This document shows, piece by piece, positions 24,041 through 34,538 of a DNA stretch of 64,000 nucleotides. The notes beneath the pieces were generated by a model that saw nothing but the letters and a program-made list of their open reading frames with translations, ran no database searches and was not told the origin of the DNA. Position numbers and translations under genes: made by a program. Numbering within the stretch: the stretch's first letter is position 1; every line of letters starts with the position of its first letter. The DNA is from Melastoma dodecandrum (lineage: Eukaryota; Streptophyta; Magnoliopsida; Myrtales; Melastomataceae): positions 62,001 to 126,000 of the forward strand of contig JARUPY010000054.1 of the NCBI GenBank assembly GCA_029817715.1, given 5' to 3'.

Positions 24041-27000
24041 TTACATATCCGCAGAGGATTCCTCGGTCCTTGGAATGCCAAGAATCGACGGTTTTTCCAA
24101 AAAATCAAGCGAAGTGAAAGAATATGGAGAGAGTAAAACATCAACATCCTTGCTTATGCTTCTGAGTGGACTTTTCTTCGGAAAGACCTGTTGTTTTGAT
24201 AGAGATAACCAAGTTAGCAAGTAATCCTTGCATTTATAAGATAGATGAATGAGAAGCCTGGGGAAGATTCTTATGTACCTTCTGTGGTTCCTGAAAGGTA
24301 TTCTCATCAGTCGGATGAGCTGAGGTTAGTATTGACTTAGATAATCCGGATAACTTGATGGAGTTTGAATCAAACCCTCTCAGAGAAATCTTAAGATTCA
24401 CTGAGTTGCTTCCATAGTTGACAACCTTAACAAGGGAAGAATGCTTTCAGATAAGGGAGAAATGGCAGAGGGTAACAGATAAGTAATCGCCCAGGCAGAA
24501 GAAACAAGAGAGAAGAGCATTTGCATATGCAGTTCTTGCCTTTATTCTCAAGTATGTGTTCTGATTGTCCGAGTCTTGCCATGAGATAGCGGACGCGATG
24601 AGTGAAGAAGTGGAATTTGTCTGTAGGGATGTGGAGAGAATTGTTGCCCCGCTGGACTCTGCAAAAAAGCTTTGTACCCAGTACCCCGGGGTTCCATATA
24701 TTTGCGAAGAGTCGAAGACTATAGCATCATTACTGAAGCTTCTGTCATTGGCGTTGACAAAGAGTGGTGCATTACTGGCCATATCAACGATGTCGCTGCA
24801 AAGTGCAGTTGATGAATAGATGATCATAAGATTTTTGAGTAATAGTCAAAATGAGAAATGGGATAAAGGAAAAACCTGTTCTTTTCTAGGCCGATAAGGA
24901 ATGCGGCTTGGGCTAGGGCTGCAAGCAGATTTCCTTTGCCCCCGTCTGTAACTGCATACTCACTGACAAACACCTGAAAATGCAATCTGAGAAAAAAATG
25001 TGGAAATAAAGGGTGCATGGCTGTAAATTCTGGGAGGATGCTAGCATGCAGAAATGCACCTTTGGACCAGTGCGAGGCATCTGATCGAACTGATGGGCCA
25101 TTGAGAACATGTTGTTGGCTGATGTGTACACCTATTTAAGCAGAGGATGAAGTATTACATTAGTACTTTGTTCAGATCCTTAGTTTCTTTTTAACTTTTT
25201 GAGGTGTTGACATAAGATACTTTACATGAACATCATAAAGGTCAGAAGGGTGATCCAGTTTTTGAGAAGATCCATCACAGTTCGAGATTACTTGGGTGTC
25301 TGGGTAGGCCTGCTTTATGGCGTTGTAGAACTCAAGGTAGTTGCCTGCTTATTTCCGTGGAGAATTACTAGCTGTAGCTTTTAGTTTTTCTCAGTAACCT
25401 AGTAAACCATGGTAACAGTGACTAATGAATGCTTTTCTTTTAGGTGGCTAGCTAACCTCGGTAATTCTTTCTTCCACAGTCTTGATTGCCTATAGCAATG
25501 CATCTCAGGTCGAAAGGTTTGGGATGTCCCATGTTAGCTCGGACAGATCCCCATGGAGAATCCGAATCCCCTCTTGCAAACTCAAGACCGTCTAGGGCTT
25601 CCTGCGATAGAATCAACAGGTAGCCAAGAAGATGAGCATATTCATTCCCAATGCTAGAAGGAACCGGCGATTAGCGGAGTTACTCGGATGAAAGGGTGTA
25701 TGTTGGGTGTTTCTATTTCTTCTCTGATGCTGAATCCTGCGATATTGATGAATGCAAGAGAGACCCAAGTTTTGAGCATTTTGAGTAAGGGCATATGAAG
25801 ACAAGATGGAAAAACATTGTGATAATTGATATATGAAAAAGTACCACTGTGGAAAACCCAGACTGGTAATGCGCCGAGCTCCTCTGCAAGCTGCCATTGA
25901 TTGAGAAGTTCAGGAAGTAACTTGAACACCAAAATGGGTGATAGAGATGACAGAATCAACTAACTTGGAGGAACTCGAAGAACCCGAGCGCATCATCGGT
26001 CCAGTAATTCCAGACGTCGTTGTAATGTCCCGGCCTCTCTTCCCATGGTCCAACCGTGTCTTTCCAGTGGAATGCATTCTGCAGCCACTCCCCTTTAACG
26101 TAGTCTCCGCCTTTTCCGTGATGTTAAATGCATGCTTAGCTTGTTGGGAACAGCCAAGATTTCTTCTTAAGACCACAAAAAATCCCTGAATCTACATTCA
26201 AATTTACCTGGAAATCTCAGGAACTTGGGCTTAATTTGTGCGAGCATTTGAACGAGATCGCTCCGAAAGCCATGCCCCTGGACAAAGAACATGTTTCAAA
26301 GCTGAAATCACATTTTTGTTGTCTCGAGAATGACAATTCTATCAGATGATCAGATGCATTGCGTATTAGAACATAGTATACAATGCATACCAAGTATGTA
26401 TCTTCTGGCATGGCGGACACTTGATCAAACCATATGACTTCTTGTTGGTTGGTTGTAATCTGAAGTCTGGAATTATGATTTGTCGCTGTTGCCTCCAACC
26501 GAACCTCCATCTTTGTCCAGTTTAAGACATCCGAAGCAGATGCTCTTCAAACAGAATGAATGTACCATCATTGTGGAACCAGCAGCGGTAAGTTGACAGA
26601 TTTCGAAGGAGGAAAAATTGCTGCAAGTAACAATACTAAGTACTAACATAACGCTGGCAGAGGCCAGGACTGGACTCCCGCTTGAGCCTGTCAATGATAT
26701 CGACAGATTGACTGAATCTGATGAGCGAATGTGAAATACGACCTTGTAAGTCTTTCCTTTCTCAATGTTCTGAATAGAAAGAAGTTTCAGTTCGTGGTGG
26801 TTGGGAACATACGTTTATCCTACCAAGCATTGATGCTCACCATGCCCCAGAAACCAGGGTTGTAGATTCCGACTCCGCCAACTGGACATGCATTGTCGCC
26901 TTTGTCGTCGCACAGGACGTCCAAGCGTAACGCAACCTTGTTAAGGTCGAAACAGGACGAGCGATCTGTCAATGCCATGACATAGGATTCATTTCCAATG

Positions 27001-27519
27001 GTGGACCATGGGCTGATGTAAGAGGGAGTGTTTGGTCCTCCAGCTTCAAAGCCTGCAAATATGCAAAGTCAATGCACACAATGGTTAGAAGTACTTGTTA
27101 GAAGTGATATTGATTTTGCTGTGACACTATTTTAGATAACTGGGGGTACGACCTCGGTTGTTCACGAGCTCTGCCCACAGGCCGCCAGCACCAGCATGGT
27201 TGATCTCCTGCAGAAAGACTAGGATTTTTCAGCTCACGCACTTTGAAAAATACCTCTGAGAAATCACTTTTGAGATGTTTCTTATATGATAAAGTGCTCT
27301 ATATTTCAGGTTCAGAATCCCCACCTCGAAGAAAATACCGAACAGCCTATCGGATATCGGATGGCCAGATGCTCGGGATGTATTGATGAGAAGCCACGCG
27401 GACTGGTTCTTCTCGAACTCAAGGCAGAAGGAATGGCGACAGACAAAGCTGATGAAAAACAAGGCACTCTGCAGGAGGACAGCAGGCGGGGCACGTTGTT
27501 TCGGAGGTAATAATCCCAT
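24041..27519 (-). CDS. GH51 alpha-L-arabinofuranosidase-like, acid/base Glu replaced by Gln
   Basis: Sixteen exons join without a frame break: 27325-27519, 27153-27207, 26841-27052, 26648-26769, 26391-26544, 26208-26277, 25965-26110, 25845-25890, 25684-25736, 25457-25601, 25226-25344, 25060-25131, 24876-24973, 24540-24795, 24279-24425 and 24041-24187. They give 678 residues, the same size as Arabidopsis ASD1. A signal peptide is visible (VLLQSALFFISFVC). Landmarks are LFGIFFEEINHAGAGGLWAE, YNPGFWGM (carbohydrate-binding-like part), VIWFDQVSAMPEDTYL and GEWLQNAFHWKDTVGPWEER. The catalytic barrel carries IGNQDCG and FVSEYAV, and the tail has LSPYSFTSLDFL. Plant homologues read GNEDCG, where Glu is the acid/base catalyst; here the codon is CAA (Gln). 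The nucleophile Glu in SEYAV is kept. The usual SHNDQVDTS stretch is replaced by FSIREEIETPN. The family removes arabinose from cell-wall arabinan and arabinoxylan; this copy may be inactive. One intron (24426-24539) has a GC donor. Confidence 0.92.
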
Positions 27520-28638
27520 GATTCTTGTTTCCCGAATGCCAAGATTCTTCAATCTCTGGTGAACAAGAGAAACAACAGCAGAGCCGTCAGCTTTGAAAAT
27601 GTAATTGCAGGCGGACTTAGTTTAGGTTGATCTTATCTACTCAAGACCGTGACTCAGCGGAGTTTTTCTAGGGGGGGTGGGGGGGAGTTGGTCTCAGGAG
27701 TTGATTATTCAAATGAAACCAATAACAGAACAAGATTCCAACAAAACCAAGCAGATAGGAATCATCAATGGTAACAAAGACAAGGAGGCATCGTCGTACC
27801 TGAACAAACTGAAGTTTTTCGGAGGTTGTAAAGTAATGAATGAGATTCTTCTTTCTGTAAGGCAACTGCTTGTTTGTGGACAAAATCCTGTCCTATAATT
27901 TCTGTTTTGAGGGCATCACTTTTGGCGTTTGCTTCTGAGTGAAAACCAAGCGTTTTTGCTTTGGAAGGGATTGGATGGTTTTTGCTGGGATTGTAAGTCA
28001 CGCCAACAGCTCTCTAAAATTTCATTACTCTTTCATTTCTTTGATTAAATCCATCAGAAGTTGATCTGGAAGGATTTGATGTTGGTCGGATAATTTTACA
28101 TGCAAATTAATTAAATTTGTCGTTTCAAAATAATAAAGAAATAAATGGGACAGACCAGAGAAGACGGGGAGGAATGTTTTTGGGCGCGAGAATGCCGGGG
28201 GGTGGGATGAAGTCTCTGCAACGGATACCGAATTTAGGACAGGGAAGAGACGTCTGTACGCAATCTGTACAAAGGGACGACAGAGATTGGGGGACACCAG
28301 ACAAGACACGAATTTTTTACGAGACAGAAGGGATAAAGAGAGGAAGAAGATCTTCAACAGTCTTGGTTGCGGGGTTGGGGGTTGCGCTTTCCTTTCCTCG
28401 TTTCCTTTGTTTTCTTTTTCCTCCGTTTCTTTTCTTTCCAGAATACAATTAGATTAAATCGACCTGGATGCAGGAATGTGTTTTTCTCTCGAGGGTCGAT
28501 AGCAAGATCGAATCTTTTTGTTGAAAATTTTTCTGGGTTAGATTGGTTTTCTTTTTTTTTTTTTTTTCCGGGTTGATTGCAGGCATAATGCGATGAATAG
28601 TTAACGAGAGGGAGGGGAAGCAGAAGAGTTGGGGGAAG
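27520..28638. other. Divergent interval between GH51 and DHHC genes
   Basis: Leader and promoter region for the minus-strand GH51 gene and the plus-strand DHHC gene. It contains a T/A-rich stretch and T-runs near 28551-28567. No coding region is supported. Confidence 0.45.
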
Positions 28639-30431
28639 ATGAGGAAGGCGAGGGTGCATGATTTGGCCACGTCCACGAATGATTTGGCTCCCACCAGAAG
28701 GCTTTATCAAGTCTGGAAGGGCAACAATGTAATGCGCCTGTTCCCTCCTCTCTTTTTTGTATCCTGTTGTGATGATCTCTGTCACGTTTGTTGCGTTGTC
28801 ATTGCACATTCATGGTCATCCGGGTTCATGTTTTGTGCATTTTCCCCTTTCACGAGGATGGACGATTCGTTGTGAATCTGGCAAGATTCAATTAATCTTT
28901 GATGCGGGCAGCTAAAATAGTAGTTGATGGAGACAATGGTTGATTTTTATTTTCATGCTTTTGAATCGCGCTGGCTTGCTCAGCCCCGAGGACTTAACAA
29001 TGGAACTTTACTGCTATCACAACTCATTACCGTTGCCTGTAATAAGCTGTTTCGTGGTACCTAAGCTCAGTAATGTTACACATCTGTAATTTTTCCTGCC
29101 GTTATGAGATTGTCGGAGCCTGGATTCGTGTCTGAGTCTGACATTATGATCTGGTTTATCTTTCAGAAATTCTTGTGCCGGGGACGATTTATCTTTGGTC
29201 CGGATGCATCATCGCTACCTTTAACTATTTTCCTGATTGGTGCCCCTGCGTTGTCATTCTGTCTAAGAATGCTCTCTCTTATCTCCGAGCTTAATCCCAT
29301 GTACGGTTACCCCGTCCTGATCATCGCCTCCGTACTGACTGTTCTGGTTAGTTCATGTAGTTTTTATCATGAGCTGCAACTAAGCCGAGAGCACCTAAAT
29401 CTGAAGACTAGCCCGTTACCTTGTCTCTTTGTTTTTGTTTTTTCCCCTACATTTGCAGGACTTCATTTTCCTTTTCCTTACGTCTAGTAGAGACCCTGGA
29501 ATAATCCCGAGAAACTCAAAACTGCCAGAACTGGAGGGAGCAAACTACAACGGCAGTACTACTTCATCCGCGGATTGGGTCAACAGCAAGACGCCAGACT
29601 TAAAATTACCAAAAACTAAGGATGTGTTTGTAAATGGTCATACAATAAAGGTGAAGTTCTGCGAGACTTGTTTGTTGTACCGGCCGCCTCGTGCATCCCA
29701 CTGCTCTATCTGCAACAACTGCGTCCAGAGATTTGATCATCACTGTCCGTGGGTCGGACAATGTATCGCACTGGTAAGTTTTCCCATCCATGCTTAAGCG
29801 TGTCAAATGGCATTTTTGCGTCTACTAACCATCTTACTATTGATAATTTCTGATCTAGTCGTCTGTTTTGCAGCGTAACTATCCATTTTTCTTATGCTTC
29901 ATCTCATCATCGACCATGTTATGCGTCTATGTTTTCACGTTTTCCTGGGTTAACATTCTGCATCAAGGGGACAATCTGTGGAACTCTATGAAGAACGACA
30001 TCCTGTCGACAGTTCTAATAGTATATTGCTTCATTGCTGTCTGGTTCGTTGGCGGGCTGACCATGTTTCATTATTACCTGGTTTGTACTAACCAGGTGAG
30101 TGTGTTTGTCTGAGGATATTAACAGCATCCTCAATATATTAACTAATGTTTATGTTTCACCGACTTCAACTTGCAGACGACATACGAAAACTTCCGATAC
30201 CGTTATGATAAGAAGGAGAACCCATACAGAAAAGGGATGTTGAAGAATATCAGAGAAATCATCTTCTTCAAGATCCCTCCGTCGATGATAAACTTCCGAG
30301 CTTGGACGATGGAAGAACCCGATATGTTTTCCGAATCTGTGTCCGCGCAAGCAGTTGGGAAGGGCTTTGGGACATCCAAATCAAATTTTGATGTTGAAAT
30401 GGGGGGTTACGCTGGAAATGGACGACAATAG
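28639..30431 (+). CDS. DHHC protein S-acyltransferase (PAT)
   Basis: Five exons (28639-28728, 29167-29346, 29459-29773, 29874-30095, 30177-30431) give 353 residues, all in phase. The N-terminus has the plant PAT signature YQVWKGNN...[13 protein letters not shown]. Two hydrophobic helices follow, then the DPG motif ([11 protein letters not shown]). The Cys-rich domain is complete: [37 protein letters not shown]. The DHHC Cys is the acyl carrier. Two more helices ([21 protein letters not shown] and [20 protein letters not shown]) lead to the TTxE motif ([17 protein letters not shown]). The enzyme moves palmitate to Cys residues of membrane proteins at the Golgi, ER or plasma membrane. It resembles the Arabidopsis PAT group of At3g56930 but has a shorter C-terminal tail. 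A degenerate tandem copy lies 1.3 kb downstream. Confidence 0.94.
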
Positions 30432-31082
30432 TGAACTCCCTGAGTTTGTAGCAGAATCTGCATTAATAAAGGTATCAATGAAAAGCAGAAGAAGAAACAA
30501 AAATAGAAGAGTCTGCTTCCGATCCCTTCTTCTTCCCCTCGAGCTCAAAATGAATTGGAGTTGTCAAGAATCAGGAACATTGACGGTACATAGCATCCCA
30601 CATTGTATTGATATACGAGGTACATATTCGTTTCTTGTTTTTTTTTCCCATTTCTGGCAGCCTGTGCACATGGAATGCAGTCATAAAAGAAGTTTATGCC
30701 AACACCAAAAGTAAGTGTGATGCATATAAATCCCGGATGTTTGTATTGGTCTTAGGATTGAACATTGATTCGGGTGTTGTTATTGGCGTATCTTCTCTGC
30801 TGTTATCTTTTGACAGTTACGCGATATTAGAGGATCGTCTGTATCTATGTCCTTCACACAAATGTTTACGGATCCTGCATCTCCCCCTAGAAGTAATCGT
30901 CTCATTGTAGGCTCATGACGCCGTGTGATAGTCAGTGGTGCTATGCTCGTGATACTCTGTTCTGTCAGTTAAATCGGCCATTCAACCTTATCCATGTCAA
31001 TACACATCTTGAGACCCAGTCCGTCCTTTCGAGCCTGCCAATTGCTGCCGGATGGATAATTGTTGCCCATCCCCTGGAAGAC
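30432..31082. other. 3' region of the DHHC gene
   Basis: Three-prime flank and spacer. No gene seen; the open frames here do not resemble any family I know. Confidence 0.45.
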
Positions 31083-31372
31083 AAAGGCATTGATGGTTAC
31101 ATCATACGGAATATAAGCTTGCGATAAATGGGGTGCATTTGGTCTGCCACGTGTCAACAACCCAATAAGCGTCGACAATTTGTCGACCGTTCGTTTGCAA
31201 CAGTCGGGGCGGGAGATAATATGGTAGACCAAGGCATTGATAGTTACTTCATACGGAATACAAGCTTGCGATAAATGGGGTGCATTTGGTCTGCCACACA
31301 TCGACAACCCAATAAGCGTCGACACTTTGTCGACCATTCGTTTGCAACAGTCGAGGTGGGAGATAATATGGT
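31083..31372. repeat. Tandem duplication, two copies of about 145 bp
   Basis: Unit 1 starts at about 31083 (AAGGCATTGATGGTTACATC) and unit 2 at about 31228 (AAGGCATTGATAGTTACTTC). Both run through TAAATGGGGTGCATTTGGTC, CCAATAAGCGTCGACA and GGAGATAATATGGT. They differ at only a few percent of sites, so the duplication is fairly recent. It sits between the DHHC gene and its degenerate copy. Confidence 0.85.
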
Positions 31373-31686
31373 GGTAATTTGTTCTTTTGTATTTGTATTT
31401 GTTGTGTTGGGACTGTCCATTGCCCGTGCCTTGTCTCATAATCTCCGCACTCATCACCTCGCTTGGCCCTGTCTTTCCTTGGTCTGTGTTGGGACCGTAA
31501 GTTGTCGCGAGCTACCACCACTTGCTTTGTTATTCCCGAAGAGCTCCATTGATACTCGCGGATTCTTGAATCTGAACTCTCTTTCTCGATCTCCCTGTCC
31601 CAAACAAGGACGCATCAGGGCCTTTGTCGGTTCGTTTGTGGGTTGTTGGTGTTTCGATGATGAAGTGACATTGGATTTGTGAGGTT

Positions 31687-33212
31687 ATGGCACAGGAGGG
31701 GGATTCTTTGAGGTTGTATAAGGTCTGGAAGGGAAGAAATGTGAGTCTCTGTTTCTTCCTCATTAGAGCGTGTTTCGATGACTTGGATGATATGGACTCA
31801 AGTGATGCGATTCGGGTTGGATTGGAACGTGCTCTGTTGATGGTTCACCGTGGTCAAATCACAGTTCTGTCCATCTTCATCCTTTGGTTGCGCAGGCCTT
31901 TTTCATTTCTGTTGAACTGCCGTTGGTTTTGGAGATCCTCCTTGTGTGGTGTGTTTAGAAGAGCCGATCAATCTGAGCTTAGTCGTTCTTGTTTCGTCGA
32001 TTGGTGCCGGAGATTTTTCTGCAGAGGGAAGTTGATTTTTGGCCCGGATGCTGCGTCTCTCTACCTTTCTACATTTCTCATTGCTGTCCCAACAATTGCG
32101 ATCTGCCTGAAGGTTCATTCCCAGGTCAAACGTCATCACTATGCCATACCGGCAATGGTTGTCTGTCCAGTCCTTGCCGTTCTGGTCAGTAAATTCGAGC
32201 ATCGTCCTATTCGAACGCGTATATAAGTCATTAGAGTTTATGCCACTATATTTCCGCGTACAAGATCTCATATTCTTATTCATGACATCGGCAAGAGATT
32301 CCGGCATAGTCCCAAGAAATTTGAGGCCCCCTGAATAAGTGAGTTTGATGTGATGACTCCCTCAACGGAATGGGTCGATGGAAGAACCCCTCACTTGAAG
32401 CTACCCCGATTGAAAGATGTGATCATAGACGGTAGTGTCGTGAGAGTAAACTACTGCGACACTTGCTTACTGTTCCGTCCACCTCGTGCCTCTCATTGTT
32501 TGGTCCGTGACAATTGTGTACAGCAATTCGATCATCACTGTCCTTGGGTCGGTCAGTGCATCGGAGTGGTAACCATACGTTTTCCGTAATTCCCAGCTCC
32601 TGTGCTGAGAACTCTTTACTTGTTTCTAACTTACGGCTGTTTTTTTCGTCTTTGGTCATATGGCTGCAGCGTAACTATCGGTTCTTCTTCATGTTCATAT
32701 TGACTTCGACCATCTTGTCCATATTTGTCTTCACATTTTCATGGATCAATCTCCTTGAACTTCACAAGGAGACGATTTGGAAGGCCATGGGGAACGATTA
32801 GCTATCTGAATTTCTCATCGTTTATTGCTTTGTAGCAATCTGCTTCATTGGAGGATTAACAATCTTTCACTCTTATCTGATCTGCAAAAATCAGGTGATC
32901 TCTCCCGTTTTGAATCAATTTCACACACAAACAATTTTGGTGTGATTTTTCCGATATCTACATCTCATAATTTATCTCCACCCTCCGCAGTCAACTTAGG
33001 AGAATTTTCAGTATCAATTCGATAAGAAGGCAAATTCATACAACAAGGGGTTGCTGGGAAACCTGTATGAGGTCTTCTTTTCGAGTATACCACCATCAAT
33101 GAACAACTTCCGAGCATTCGTCGAGGTAGAGGAAACTGTGGAAGCATCAATCACGTTGGATTATGGGGAAGATGAAGCGAGCCCAGAGGAAAAAGTGAAC
33201 ATAGAGATGTAG
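31687..33212 (+). pseudogene. Degenerate tandem copy of the DHHC S-acyltransferase
   Basis: The exon order matches the intact gene upstream: LRLYKVWKGRN (31687-31740), FFCRGKLIFGPDAASLY (from 32011), [33 protein letters not shown]...[28 protein letters not shown], and the C-terminal YQFDKKANSYNKG. Damage is clear. There are in-frame stops at 32336-32338 (TAA), 32799-32801 (TAG) and 32997-32999 (TAG, in place of the Tyr of the TTYE motif). A frame change lies near 32340. The acceptor before the third exon is altered (CAAG instead of CAG|G). DPG is changed to DSG, and a zinc ligand is lost (SICNNC became LVRDNC). The DHHC core survives. The first intron carries no stop and is 270 bases, a multiple of three. 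The copy most likely arose by tandem duplication and then decayed. Confidence 0.85.
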
Positions 33213-34538
33213 ATGAATCTTGCCGGAGATGGTAATGCTTTTCTTCTGGAGTTATCAAGTAAAATTGACTGCGACGACTCAAAGGATGATTGCACCTCAG
33301 CAGAGGCATGACTGCCGGCGAAGATGATACAATGTGAAGCAAAGCGTGTCTTCTTTCCTTTCAGCACAAATGGGGAGAGATCATATTTGCTTGTCCGATT
33401 GCTTTACCCTGATTATATCGAGACATGTTTAAATTGACAGGAGTTTTACGCCGTCGGAAGTTTATGGACGGCGACTTACTCATACCATAAACCGCTGGGA
33501 TTGTTTGCTTAAAACATAAAATTCAAGTAAACGGTTAGGACACCAGAGCCACGGAGGCGAAGGATAGACTTGATGTTTGGAAACGAGGCAGCCACGCTCT
33601 TCTTTTCATCTCTTGGTCGGAATTCTTCAACAATGAAAGTTGCCGGTGATTGCTCTGGCTCTTGTTGCAGCTGCTGACAGGAAGCTTCACTGCTGTCTTG
33701 CAGAGGGAGAAATAGTCTGGGTCGACGACCTTTAGTTTCCTGAGGTCGAATTCGAACACGGAAAATTCCGTAAACGTTAGCCGGTGCCGGAGTCATGCCT
33801 TTCTGACAGGAGAGAGCCACGCTGGTTCTGCCCAAGCTGAGAATCTGGCCTTTTGCCGTCTCATAGGGGGAGTTTACAAGAGAAACTGTTAATCCACAAT
33901 TTGAAAGTCGGATTTAAGTTGTCCTGATGCTCGCTATGATCCATTTGCGAATACGTTGTTTCTTTAGATTTGCCGCCTGCCTGTAGAAGAGTTCAAATCC
34001 TTGACGCAACCTGAGAGGTGGCCGGTGAGAATGAACAAACAGTGGCAGTTTCTTGACGCCAAGTTGGTCTATCATCGTTAGATAACACGACCAAGGTCGT
34101 TTTGGACTGGACGACAGACTGTTCGACTCTGTCATTGCATCCCAAACAAACAGGGAAGAAGAGGAATTCATTCCCAATTTACAGTAAAACGGAGAAACCA
34201 AAACTTGGATCTCTATACACAGAACAACAAACATTCCTGAATCTCTACCAACGTAACAATTTCATTCGATAATCACAGAACCGACTACCTCCCACGCCAA
34301 TAAACAATGCTGATCAAGAGAAAAAGACGCATAACTTACCCACATCCGAGACCAAACTTACTGCTGCAGGGAACCGAGGCAAGAATCTGCCGACCGGGCA
34401 TCTTTCGGTTCCCAGTAGCAGTGAGGAAGGGAATCCACCCGCCGATAATCATCCAGTGCAGCTCTATAGTTTGGTGACCGAAATTCCATCACCGCAAAGG
34501 CATGCGATGCAATAATGTGAATAATATATTTCATATGA
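33213..34538. other. Spacer with weak coding-like fragments
   Basis: Minus-strand frames at 33509-33835 (YGIFRVRIRPQETKGRR) and 33914-34234 (KKLPLFVHSHRPPLRLRQ) look somewhat protein-like but match no family I know. They may be the 3' region of the kinase-like gene or remnants of another gene. Confidence 0.3.

Noticed and set aside
30969..31457. 162-codon minus-strand frame with internal repeats
   Set aside because: Open only because of the 145-bp tandem duplication; no known protein.
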